The notes under the pieces: model-generated
Databases searched by the model: none
What the model was told of the DNA's origin: nothing
The model's input: only the letters and a program-made list of their open reading frames with translations
Position numbers and translations under genes: made by a program
Source: Polytrichum commune
Taxonomy: Eukaryota; Streptophyta; Polytrichopsida; Polytrichales; Polytrichaceae
Direction: 5' to 3'
Length of the DNA stretch: 60,000 nucleotides
Assembly: GCA_950295325.1 (NCBI GenBank)
Contig: OX485804.1
Coordinates: 56,112,001 to 56,172,000, forward strand
Part shown: one piece after another, positions 11,605 to 23,240 of the stretch
Layout of the letters: each line of letters starts with the position of its first letter
How positions within the stretch are numbered: position 1 is the stretch's first letter

Positions 11605-12578
11605 GGTAGATGATCCATTCCCGACCACCACCTCATTTCACAGCCGAGGCCAACCTAAATCTTTGCAGCACAATATCAAGATTTGATTAATGTTGGCATG
11701 TCATGGTCAAAAACCAACTTAGCCAAATGCCAATGGCTAACTTGATAATTAGGTTTAGATTACAATCACATTTAGGTGCCATAGTTATTGGTGATTGGAA
11801 TCAAGCGTTCTTGGTTTTGTATCCGTCTCGGGGGGGGGTAGTCATTGGTTGGAGTAGCAATATACGTGCGAACAAATGATAGGGTATTTTAAAAACATGG
11901 GGGCTAAAAATTATAAATGGACTTAAGAGTAATATAGGGTATCAAAAATGGCATTGGACATCTTTAAAGTACTATAGGGTATGGAATAATAGGTAATTTG
12001 GAATTATAAGTAATGCAAGCCATTTTTCTATTAACCCAAAGTAGAAATTTACATAATGATAGCATGTGAAAAAAAATAAAAAATTGAAAGTAATACCCCC
12101 CTATAAAATAGTGGTTGTTCGCACCTATATCCTTAACTTTTTAACACACTGCCCCCCCCCGAGGTATCCGTTCAGTGATAAAAAAAGAGGGTAGCCTACA
12201 CCACAAGTATAGGTCGAAGAGAATATCCACATAGAAAATTCATAGTAATAGAAATAAGAAATATTTCATAAGTTCTCATAATGTTTTTGGCAATTTAAAC
12301 TAAGTGAATATTCTCTTTGACCTAGACTTGTGATGTAGGTTACCCTCTTTTCAATTCACGATCAGTTACAAAACTGAGAACACTTGATTCCAATCATCGT
12401 TAACTGTGGCACTTAAATATGATTGCAATCAAAATTTAATTATCAACTTAATCATTGTCATTTGACTAAGTTGGATTTTGACCATGACATGTCAACATTA
12501 ATCAAAGGTTGGTAATGTGCTGCACAAGATTAGGTTGGCCTAAGCTGTGAAAATGGGGTGGTGGTCGGGAATAGGTCG
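11605..12578. repeat. Large nested inverted repeat (foldback element)
   Basis: Arms 11605-11826 and 12345-12578 are inverted copies: 'gatccattcccgaccaccac' at the left answers 'ggtggtggtcgggaatagg' at the right, and the similarity runs the whole arm. A second, inner inverted pair lies at 12176-12230 and 12304-12358 (agagggtagcctacaccaca against its complement). The separate element at 11827-12163 sits at the inner edge of the left arm. No coding capacity. Confidence 0.8.
11827..12163. mobile_element. 337-bp non-autonomous element with G-run termini and 8-bp target duplication
   Basis: It starts CTCGGGGGGGGGTAGT and ends CACTGCCCCCCCCCGAG, near-perfect terminal inverted repeats built on 9-base G/C runs. 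It is flanked on both sides by GTATCCGT (11819-11826 and 12164-12171). An 8-bp duplication is typical of hAT-superfamily transposition. The interior is AT-rich and noncoding. Confidence 0.75.
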
Positions 12579-14415
12579 GGTACCTTAAAATAAACAGCAA
12601 ACTTGAAAGGGGTAGATTTTTACCGCACCTCCAACCGAAATCCTAGCTGGACCAGGTGAAAAGGTAACGTGGCATGGAAATATTTCAACTTCGGCAAAGC
12701 ACAGTGCCTACTACCTACTTGTATACTGACTCGCATGGGGTCCTCTCCTGGCACATATCTAGGTTCCTAAAATGTACCTCACAGGGTGATTTTCTTCCGC
12801 CGAGACCAAGAACTTCTTCTTCATCTCATCTTCATCCCAAGCTCTCCGCGGGATCGAAACAAAGGAATTCTCTGCATGGTTCTGCATGGATTCACACATC
12901 CGGTGATTGATAGAAGCATCAACACCAAATCTTTGCTCATCTTCACACTAATTTCTCATGTCGTGCACACTAAAATCAGCTTTGCATTGCCATGGCCACG
13001 ATTAGGGTTACATTTTACACGTACATGTCACAGTTTGTAAGTAAACCCTTTCGAGTGGCATAAGAACCAAAATTTGGTGTGACCAGCGGGAGGAGAGGAG
13101 AGGAGGGGATTGTTAAGTGAGGTAATACAGTAGCTCAATCATCAATATAGACAGAGAGAAAAAGAGAAGCGGTTTTGGACTTTGAAGGCAGAGTGTTCTT
13201 ACAGTTAATTGTTATCGAAGCGGACTGCATAAGGAGTCTACAGAGGTTGGTTTGGTCCGACATAGTAAATCTTTTGTAATTTCTTCCACATTTATGTATA
13301 TAAAGATATGTATATATGCATTTATCTGCATATATAATATATACATAAATATATAACTTTGAGTTTGACATGCGATGTATATGCATGAAGATGAGTGTTC
13401 TTTGCCGATGTTAATCTTGTGCAATCCTGGAAGTCTAAGTATTGCTCTTTAGCATTGTGGTTTTAGCCTCGAGGCAGACCGTTCCGCAGTATACATTTCG
13501 GCGGAAACTATACTCCTTGAGAGAAAGAAGATAGATGCTTTATCTTAACTCTTTCCGTTGACTATATGCAGTCAAGTTAAGTGAAAGAGTCAAGATGATG
13601 ATGATGATTATGGTGTGTGTGTGTGTGTGTGTGTGTTTTTTGCTGCAGTTAATCTTTATAAGCTTCTACTTTCCATGTTTTTCTCAATGTAGATTGATAT
13701 TATAGTTGCTAGGTGTTATCCTACATGCTAACTATATCTGGAGGTGAGGGATTTGATGAAATACATCATGCCTGCATCCATCATCGCAACTTGTGTGCTG
13801 ATCAGTGCAAATTATTGTGTGCTGAGAATGTTAATGATGATTGGCATTTGGTTATACGAAGGTGTGAAGGTTCGATCGACGCTCAACATCAACACATCAT
13901 CATCCCTCGTGTTCATATATCATTTGATGACGCCCTTGGAGCGTGGGCTTAATGAAGACTCCTGCATACCTAGTCTTCGAAATTCCCGCGCTCAAAGCGC
14001 CACATGAGCTTGGTATTGCCCTATGTAATTGCTGCTCTCTTGGTTCTTGATTTTCACTCTTAACAAATCGCTCAATCTCTTCCATTTGATTACCAAAGAT
14101 TTTATAGTCTCACCTCATCAACAGCTGATGAGTCGCTTCATGTCTTTCGAGTAAAAAGAAAATAAGACCTGTCTTCCAATCCCCAAGGCAAGATTCCTAG
14201 AGAAAAAGAAGAAGCTAGGTCAGATATATAACTTTGAAAGACTCATGGACGATCAACATACAATTGAGCTAAGAGCAGAGAGAATTTTGTCGTTGTTATC
14301 CCCTAAATGCACCCGTTTGTGCAAGCTAGAGAGTCCTCATCACTTGTAGCGAAGACTTTGCTGAGCAGTTGTGGAAGGATTGCGATAAATTAGAGCTGTG
14401 GCTTTGGAGAATATT
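12579..14415 (+). promoter_or_regulatory. Upstream region and possible leader intron of the NERD homologue
   Basis: A TTAGGGTTA telo-box lies at 13002-13010. A consensus donor gtaagt occurs at 13037, and an acceptor-like ctgagcag ends at about 14369. This suggests an untranslated first exon near 12700-13036 and a leader intron, although neither is proven. Short open frames at 12674-13040 and 13713-14007 match nothing I recognise. Confidence 0.35.
13613..13636. repeat. GT microsatellite
   Basis: Twelve GT dinucleotides, preceded by a short GAT run. Confidence 0.95.
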
Positions 14416-17400
14416 ATGGAAACCTTGGAACTTCATGATGAAGCTGGAGACTTATGGCACGGTGAAGAAGACAGTCATCACAATAATCCGGAGAACGCAA
14501 GTGAGGATGATCGAAAGACTAATTTGGCCGGGAACCAGGAACAAGGAGATGATTCAAAAATATTGTCGTTTGGTCCTACCAAATGTTCGTCCATACAGCA
14601 GGAAACTATGAAGGAAGAAGCAGAAGCACGGATTGTGACAACTCTCTGTGGCACTGAGATGCCAAAAGCAGACCCTGCTCCATTAAAAGTATACAATCGT
14701 GTGTCGAGAGGCTCCAAGGAGGCCAAAGTTGGCAAATCCACCTCAAGAACGCCAAAAAATAATGAACCGGAATCATGTTCGAAGATTGAGGCACAAGACA
14801 GTCTTGATGTTCAAGCTCAAGTCAACTCTGCAGCAGCTATCGAGGACTTTCATAATTTACAGAATCCTGCATGTGAAAATGCTGGTAACACCAAACATGA
14901 AGATCCTAGTTGTAGTCAACAATGTGCTGCAGTTGAGCTTCCTGATGCTGACACCAATGAAAATAATGAAACCTCAAATCTGGTGTTGTGTGAAGAAGGG
15001 AAGAAAACAGAGCTCGAATGGGAGATGGAGCTGTACGAAGCTTTTGAAAGAGATGAGCAGGCACGATTCTCGGCCAAAGAGCAGCAAGGGGATAGTGCGC
15101 AGGTGGAATTAAAACATCATGTCGCGATGTTGCCAAGTGAACCTCCTAATGACAAGAAACGTGCCCCCGAATGTGTCCTTCAGGAGCGGCAGAAGAAACA
15201 GAGCAGGCATCATGTCCAGGCAGTTGATGAAAAATCATCTAGAAATGAAGAGGATGTTTGCTTCATTTGTTTCGATGGCGGAGATCTCATGCTCTGTGAT
15301 CGCAGGTATGCTTATTGATGTTCCCCTCCTGACAATAGTAATCTGCATGATATGTCTCCTACGATCATTGTATGCAAAATGGATGTTTCCGGATTAATTG
15401 TGTTCTTCAGCATCCCAAAGCATCAGGAGAGTTGATGCCCAGGCAGTGACCAAAAAGTTGCAAAAAGATAGATGGTGCTAAAACCGTCACTTTGAGCCTA
15501 AGTATATCTACCACTATTAGATTGATAGAGATAAATGTTTCTTGTTAGCAATTGGAAGGGGTTTCCAAAGCACCAAAGTATGCCTTACTTGAAATTCCGT
15601 ATGCAGAACTTAATAGGGTTCAAAGTTTTATTGGTACAGAACCCCAAACCTTGAACACGGGAGCCTGATGTTAAGGTGGTGGACATTCTCATAATCAATA
15701 TGTGTTTATTGTGTAAGATTTTAGGGTGTTGGTTCTGGGTGAGGTGTTAATTTTAGCACCCTCTCTGGGGACGGCTTGACGCAGGTCCTGTCCAAAAGCT
15801 TACCACTTAGGCTGCATCGGTCGAGATGAAGCATTTTTTACGAAGAAGGGGGCATGGTTTTGTGGTACGTCATACAGAACCCCTAACAACCTCCCACTTT
15901 GAAGAATTATCAATAGGGTTAAATTCTTGGTTGATCTGCATTTAGGCATCTGCCAGCTTTGGCTACCTACCACTACATCAAGGCTTTTCTTTGATTATGT
16001 CTTCAATATGTTGCAGGGTGGCATTTCTGCGCAATGTGCGCTAAGTCTGCCAACTACCAGTGTTACACATGTCCCACTGCATATTGTGGAAACTGTGTGG
16101 GCCAGGCTGAGTTTTGCCTATTGCGGAAGAGAAGAGGTCTTTGTGAGGAATGCTTGCCAATTGTGAGCATGATTGAACGCAATGAAACCGTCAACAATGA
16201 TGGGGTACACCCTGACCCTGCACTACTACACACTTATGCAACAAGAAATTGTTCGGAATGTAGAGAAAATGTGCAATGGCCTATTTGGTTCATCATCTCC
16301 TGGAGTTCCATATCAAGAAATACTAACAAGTTGTTAACTTTCGTTTACTTTTCTACATATCAAACAAACTCTGATGAAATGCATATACTTGGATAACAAG
16401 TGTTTTCCTCCTGAGCTTTCCTGTCATTGTTTTCTGACTTGCATCCACCTAGACTCTCGTCCTCGTGACATGCTGTATTCCCCTATGTAAGTGCTATTCG
16501 AAAGAGTACAGCTCTGTTTCCTGCTTCATCTCTCGGCATGTAATGTTCTACTCTGACCATCAGTCTAGCTCGTCTCTACCAAATGGCATTTTGACAACAG
16601 AAGTAGAAAGCTAATTTACATATGATTTCTGAGATGCTCCTGCAGGTGGCGGTTGATTTCGAAGACAAGGAAACATATGAATATTTATTCAAGGATTACT
16701 GGTTAGAACTCAGGGAAAAGATCTCCGTGACGCTCCCTGATGCGGATAAGGATGGAAATCCTCTGTTAAGAGCTGTTACACATGGCTCAGATACAGAAGA
16801 TGTTTCTGATCATTATGAATCCGATTCTGAATTTGACCAGAATCTAGAGGCTTCTGTTAAGGAAGAAGAGGAGAACGGAGCCACAATCAGAAAAATAGGA
16901 AGAAAATTGAGATCGAAGCAGAAAGATTCCACTTCAGAAACTCAAGAGCCGAAAGAGGATACTGTGTTGCAAAATGCTGCAGAGGGGGAGGCTTGCCCTC
17001 GAGAGAATCGTGAGCGTGGTTCTTGTAAACCGCAGGCTTGCATGATTGAAGGGTGGGCATCGAAAGAGCTTCAGAGTTTCATTGAACACATGAAAGAGGA
17101 TGTCACGACACCTCTCACAAAATTTGTAGTCCACAAGTTGCTGTGGACATACATCAAGCAACACAACCTTCAGAATCCCAGGAAGATGAGTGAGATAAAC
17201 TGTGACACACATCTCCGACTTATCTTTGGAAAGGATTCAGTAGGCCAGTTTGAAATGTTCAAGCTGCTTAATAGGCATTTCCCTTCCAAGGCGTCTCTAG
17301 TCACCCCAGCCCATGTTCCAAAGAAGGTGACGATCATAGGCAAGGATGAGCACATAGCTGGTGAAGAGAGTCCAGCAGCAGAAGTCACCTTTAATGAAAG

Positions 17401-20400
17401 AGCAACACCTAGGCCAGCCAAGGTGAAGCGCAAAGGCCGTAAAAGCGAGGAGATATTTGAACGACCTAACTGCAACGAATATGCTGCCATAACATACATG
17501 AACATAAGTCTAATTTACCTACGAAGAGCATTACTTGAAGAGATTTTAGATGACGCTGACTTCCACAACAAGGTTGTCGGTGCTTTTGTTAAAATTCGTG
17601 TGCCCGGGAACTGTAAGATGGACACGTGCTACAGACTTGTCCTAGTCACAGGTAAAGATTTTCTCTCGATTGTGTCTCCCGTTGGCCTGTATGCCAGTTC
17701 TTGATATTTGTTGACATTCATACCTTTTATGCTAATCAGTGCATCTGGCAGTAGTGCATTTGAGGCCATGCATTGATGAAAAGCTTTGTGATGAACCTTT
17801 ATTGCGGTGCAGGTACAGGTGTGCAGAGTGATGCTTATAAGGCGGGGGCGAAGATGACAAACTTAACTTTGAGTATCTTGAACCTTCAAAAGAAAGAATC
17901 GATTGCCATAGAGATGGTTTCAAATCAGGACTTCACTAAGGTCAATCTCACATCACTGCACCTCACAATTTAACGCCCTTGTGTAGTGGTTTATTCAGAA
18001 CAGGGCAGAACTCTACCTGGATCAGAGTAACGAATCACGGGCATGAACGTGGACGAATCCTGTTAAAGTCGCCTCATATTAGCTTTGCGGTCAGGAGGTA
18101 CCTCTGAAATGTAGTTGTGGCACATTACAAATTTCTGTTAAACGCGCTTGTGGCAGTGATATGTAAGCAGAGTTCATGAATTTGGTCTAAGGTGGGTGCA
18201 GGAGGAGTGTGAGCGGCTGCGTCTGAATATAAAGTGTGGATTTATCAAGACCCTTACAGTGGTATGATGCTTCCATCACGATTATCCTTCTTAATGATTT
18301 TGTGAGTTTCACGAGTTCCACTAGAAATCAATCACCTCATTGGATTTAGCAGGAGTGAATCAGTTTTTCATTTATTCCCAGTGCATTGCGCAGGGCCAAC
18401 TGGAGGAGAAAGCACTTGTTTTACGAGAAGCCAAAGTAAATGATGTGAGTTTCTGAGATTATGCACCAGACCTGTAAGCATTAAATCACACATTCTCTGA
18501 CAGACAGCACTAAGTCACATTGCAATTTCTTTACACAAAGCTAAGCACATTGGTACCATTGACCCCGTTTCAATTCCCCTGTAATTAATTTTCCTCATCA
18601 TTCCTCTTGCAGTGGATCGAGAATGAGCGGCAGCGCTTGGTCAACTTGCGGGATAGAGCTAGTGAGAAGGGCCGAAAGAGAGAATATCCTTTTCAACCAC
18701 TGTACCGATTCTATCAATAGTTGTTGACCATGTCTCGGATACCCTATTCCACATAGAGATTCACTCCTGCATTTTACTTCTTGCAATATTGTTGTACTGA
18801 ATAAGCCCTCCCCAGAAGTTTTTTGCTTGATATTAGTCTAAAGAGAAGAGAATATATGTTACTCACTTCAATGACAAGCACCAGTATTTTGTTCGAATTA
18901 CTAACCTCCATCAGTTTATTGATTGTATCTCTTAATCCCTCTTAATCGCAATGTATTGATTTACATTGCGGGACTGCGTTGAGAAACTTCAAGAGCTTAA
19001 TAGCCCTGGATTTCGAGCTGCGAAACTCCAGGCCAGACCTGAAGTTACTGCAGATCCACATATGGATCCTGGCTACGAGTCCGACGTCAGTGACGGCAAT
19101 CCAGCTGCAGGTAATTTCTTTTCTATTTCCAACTCCCGATGATGGAGTAGTATGAACTAATTCTCTTGTTGATGACAATCAACACGCCTGTTTCTTCACT
19201 CGTCACTAAAGCATCTACATGTGATATGGTCATAAAAGCGCAAGTTTTGACTGAATTATTGCAGTCCATAATTTTGGGAAGTCGAACTTTTGGTCCACTT
19301 TTGGCATGCGATCAACTGTACTCTGATCATGCGGGAACCACTGCAGAGATGAGAGGCAGTCCAGCAGGTGGTCCATCACACAGCAGCTGGGATAAGTGTT
19401 CTGGAGGAGCAAGCTGGGCAGGGGGTTGGATGGAAGACCTAAAATTCAAGGACACAAGTACGAGTAACAAACCCTCTTCAAGTACAAGGGAAGATCATCA
19501 GCGAAGCAGAGGAAGTGCAAGTCGGGAGCCATATGGAGGCCGGTATACTGAGAAAACATCCCTTCGACCTGACTTGAAAGTCCGAGTAGAAGAAACCAAA
19601 CCTTACCAGAAAAATGAGGGAGGAAAACAGCGAAGCTTAGTAAGAAGAGACCATGACTGCAGTATAGTGGGAGGCCCACATACCTGGAGAGGAGGCAATG
19701 GTCAAGGGGGAAACGACCATTGGGGTGGGGAAATAAACACCATCTCCAAGTTTTCTAAAGAGCAAAGTAAGGTCACTTCAGCATTTGATCAGACTACTGC
19801 ACCTGCATGGGGAGGTATAAAGAATGCCGAGCCTGTTGTCACACACATGAATCCAGTCATCCCTGACATCGTACCCACAGTTTCAGATATTGCACCAGTT
19901 CCCACTGAACAGGAGAAAATGTGGCACTATATGGACCCTTCTGGGACTATTCAAGGGCCTTTCTCAATGGAGCAATTGAGGAAGTGGAAAGGCACTGGGC
20001 TCTTCCCAGTGGATCTCAGAATATGGAAGACCGGCCAAGGACGTGATGACGGCTCTATTCTTCTCACAGATGCCTTGGATGGAACATTTGGCAAAAAAAA
20101 GCTGGATAATTCTAGGAAGAAAAGTAAGAGCAGTGATGGCCAGGCTCAAACAGCTGGAGGCTTGATTCATGCAACACCCCAGCTTATGATTCCCAATAAT
20201 GCCCGGCACCCTGAATCCAAGTGTCCTTCTGTGGATATTCAAAGTGCACACAGGTCAGGATTAAGTGGTGTAAGGCAGGAGAGTTTCAAAGCAGGCGAGC
20301 CTCAGATCCCGAATTTGAATCATGTGGTCAATGTGGCTAGTAATGCTAAAGCTGATCAAGGTGGCCATGGGAGGGGAAGCAGCCGAGGTAGCCTGAATGA

Positions 20401-20698
20401 ACTCCCTGTGTTTGCTGGAAGATTGGAAGATCCCCGCGGGAGTTCTCGAGCTAGAAAAGATGTCATTGCAGAAGACAGCAATGGCATGGGTGGATATGGT
20501 GTGCACAAGGATCATGGAATAGTTAGGCCCCGCCAACCAGGTTGGGAATCCAATCGAAATGATTCTTCAGGTGTCCAAGATGGGGGCCATTCCTCCAGGG
20601 CTGCTCCTACCATTGGGTATACCAAGGAAATTCCATGCAGATTTCACATGCAGGGATTTTGCAGGAAAGGCAAAGCATGTGGATATTGGCACAATTAA
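14416..20698 (+). CDS. NERD: NERD homologue: PHD-SWIB-Plus3-GYF-CCCH protein with WG/GW motifs
   Basis: Exons: 14416-15305, 15785-15864, 16017-16204, 16646-17651, 17813-17940, 18202-18261, 18394-18444, 18613-18683, 18965-19110, 19347-20698. All phases agree; about 1323 residues. Order: PHD finger (about 278-370; EEDVCFICFDGGDLMLCDRR, then HLGCIGRDEAFFTKKG), SWIB/MDM2 (522-598; KELQSFIEHM to LLNRHF), Plus3 (about 665-800), GYF (1064-1118; MWHYMDPSGTIQGPFSMEQL) and a C-terminal CCCH finger (C-x7-C-x5-C-x3-H). WG/GW motifs (SWAGGW, TWRGG, HWGGE, AWGG) lie between Plus3 and GYF. In Arabidopsis, NERD binds histone H3 and AGO2 through such parts, in RDR2-independent DNA methylation and silencing. 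The ATG at 14416 is the first in frame after a stop at 14386; an upstream coding exon is possible. A mixed-in-family homologue (zinc finger CCCH 19/44 type) is the alternative name. Confidence 0.9.
18684..18964 (+). other. U12-type AT-AC intron of the NERD homologue
   Basis: The exon ends AGAGA and the intron opens ATATCCTTTT, the U12 donor consensus. It closes ...TTTAC, with a U12-like branch site CTCTTAATCG about 20 nt upstream (about 18938-18947). Splicing this way restores Lys-Arg-Glu-Leu-Arg-Asp-Cys-Val-Glu, as expected in the Plus3 tail. A GT-AG alternative keeping the frame was not found. Confidence 0.85.
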
Positions 20699-21590
20699 GG
20701 AGAAAATCCTGAGGGAGGCACCCAAGTCACTGAATCATGGTCCTAAACTAGAAGTTTCTTCTCTTTTCCTCTCCACTAAGTACTACCTACTTACCCACTT
20801 TCCCAACTGCTGGTAATGTTGGGTCTCTGCTGCAACTCCGGGTGTCCTTCCAAATGACATAAGATTCTTGCACTCCCTAAAATTCATTTGATTGTCTCGC
20901 TAACAAAGTGATTCTGTTACATCCTAGTTCAACATGTGAAGGTAACTTGGAATCATGGGTCGCACTGTTTCTCTGGATAGTCATGGTTGCAAAACTGTGA
21001 TTGTTCATTCACCCTAGAGATTTCAGTCCACCAGCTGAAAGTTGTATAGAGAAGGGGTAATGACTCGAGGTTTCTTCTTCTTTTTTCTTTTTTTCTCATG
21101 TATCATCCTCAGAGCCAGCTTACCACGAAACTGTAGGTTCTAATTTTGGCAAACTCCACTGGAGGGTCTGGAAGTGATTTTCCTAATCAATCACTTACTG
21201 TAATCTACCCCCTAACCTGGGATTTAGAATTCCCTAACATCAACCTCGCATGAATAGGAATAAGGCAATAACATTTGATGTTCTCTCTTCACATACTTAA
21301 CCAAAAGCAAACCCAAAGATACGTTTCTTGGTTAAGCAGCTCCAACAGGGCTTTGAGATCTTTTCAATGGTAAGTTTGAGAAGTTGATCACGCAGTTCAC
21401 ATGGTAGGGGATAGGCAAGTAGGAGATCCCAGGGAATCAACAAATCGGAAAGTAGAGACATGGATTTGGAGTGTGTGGATCTTGTATTTTCAAGATTGAT
21501 TCTGCTCCGCCTGCCTTGTTTGACTTACCCATGTTAACCATACCAAAATTTGCTTCATCGGGTGACCACATTTATATGGTAAACAAGCAA
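20699..21590 (+). other. 3' region of the NERD gene
   Basis: No reading frame of note. It probably contains the 3' UTR; T-rich stretches such as 21078-21096 could serve 3' end formation. Confidence 0.4.
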
Positions 21591-21619
21591 GTTGAGAAGC
21601 CCTAATTCAATTACTTATC

Positions 21620-21740
21620 TTCATCAGACACCAACTTTTGAGTGGTATGTGGTTGGGTGTGGATGTAAGAACGGGACACCAAAAAGAAATGTGTTTAAAA
21701 GAAATTGGACTATGTGTTCAAAGGATTTTAGGGTCAGGAG
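21620..21740 (+). repeat. Dispersed repeat D, copy 2
   Basis: Same orientation as 8157-8290; shares 'tttgagtggtatgtggtt' and 'atgtgtttaaaagaaattgg'. Confidence 0.6.
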
Positions 21741-22689
21741 GAGAATCGTCAATTTGATATTGAATAAGATGTTCACATGTGCTTTGGAATGAGGAACATG
21801 GCTTTGGCATTGATTTGCCTTTCAGGTAAAAAATAGTTTGAAAAAAATTGGATCACACAAAAAAGCTTTCAGAATGTTTGATGGAGGCCAATACTATGGA
21901 TAATCAAAATTGTAATACAATTGAATTGTCATGCTCGAGGAGTATCCCAAAACAAATGAATGTTTGTACAATCTCCCTCTCCCTCTCCCCACTTCCGCCC
22001 TTGGCCACGTCAAGCCCAATCAGTCTACAAGTCAGAGTTTATCAAACAACATTCCACTTACAGGCGGCAATAGCATGCAGGCAAAGAGGTTCTTCATTCA
22101 TGCTTATTTCCCAAAGCTTGTGTTATATATCATATCATGGTTGTCAATAGTTTTGATGACATAATCGTGAAGAGATTATGCCCACCACCTGAAGGTTTTT
22201 AGGTTGAACCACACATTCAAGCACATCCATATGCATAATTTCACAACCACCCAACGCTTAGCTAAGTCAACCCAATAGGATGTTTGTATTTGTGACCCAA
22301 GCATTGTACCACACAATGCAACTGTGTCTTGACCTACCATCACCCACAACGGCATTATAATGTATCGGGAATGAGTCATCATCCACAACACATTATGCTT
22401 AGAATTAGCAAAATTAAACATGAGCTGATATAGCCCATTGAGATTATCACCACCCCATTACCACATTAAAGGTTAAGGAATCAACTCATCAAACCCATCT
22501 CAAAAGGCCCTATTGTGGGCACTTCCAACTCCATAGACAAATTTGACCGTCAAATCATATTGGGAACTGTCTCATGCAATCGGCAATTATGATCATGCAA
22601 ATCGTCATGTCAGGTTTTAGAATCGGAGTTGAGATGCAGAAGTTATAAGAGGGTCAAAGTTAAGATTCTCTTTCTCTTGAGATGATCAT

Positions 22690-23240
22690 ATAGGCCCTTC
22701 CAATTGTGTTAACGATTTGACTTACAATGGGAAATATATTTTTATCAAATATTCCAATCTCATTGTAACCCGTATTTTTTTTGGTGTCCAGTCTTAACTA
22801 CATACGTTGCTATATACCACTCAAATATAGGTGTCCAATTAAGAAGTGTTGCATTAACAAATCTATATTGAAGCACCAACAAAAATAGGATTGAAAATCG
22901 GACCTCCTCTTATTCAATATGGTTATCGGAAGTGCATGTTTGTTGATTCCTTAACTAAATATGTAGGCCTTCCCAAATGTGTTTGTTATTGAGTGTGGAG
23001 TAGATAATCAAATTTGAAGACATACTTCAATTAGTTTTAAACATGCAAAGGAGGCATAAAACCATATACTGCATCTGAGAATACCGTGATCAGTATAAGG
23101 CCAACAGGCTCGAGGTCACACCGGTATGCCAATACGGGCATTATATTTTCTTTTCTTTTTCTTTTAAACATGTGTTTTTATGGTGTTTGTTCATCGATCC
23201 TCCCCTAACCACACACCAATCAAATATAGGTGTCAATAAG
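22690..23240 (-). repeat. Dispersed repeat D, inverted copies (two pieces)
   Basis: 22690-22860 and 22865-23240 are inverted relative to copy 1. The second piece matches 33650-33880 closely ('atggttatcggaagtgcatg', 'tgagtgtggagtag', 'accaatcaaatataggtgtc'). It has no coding capacity. Confidence 0.6.

Noticed and set aside
13713-14007. Upstream coding exon of the NERD homologue
   Set aside because: No NERD-like motif, and frames overlap in two phases; kept only as possible leader.
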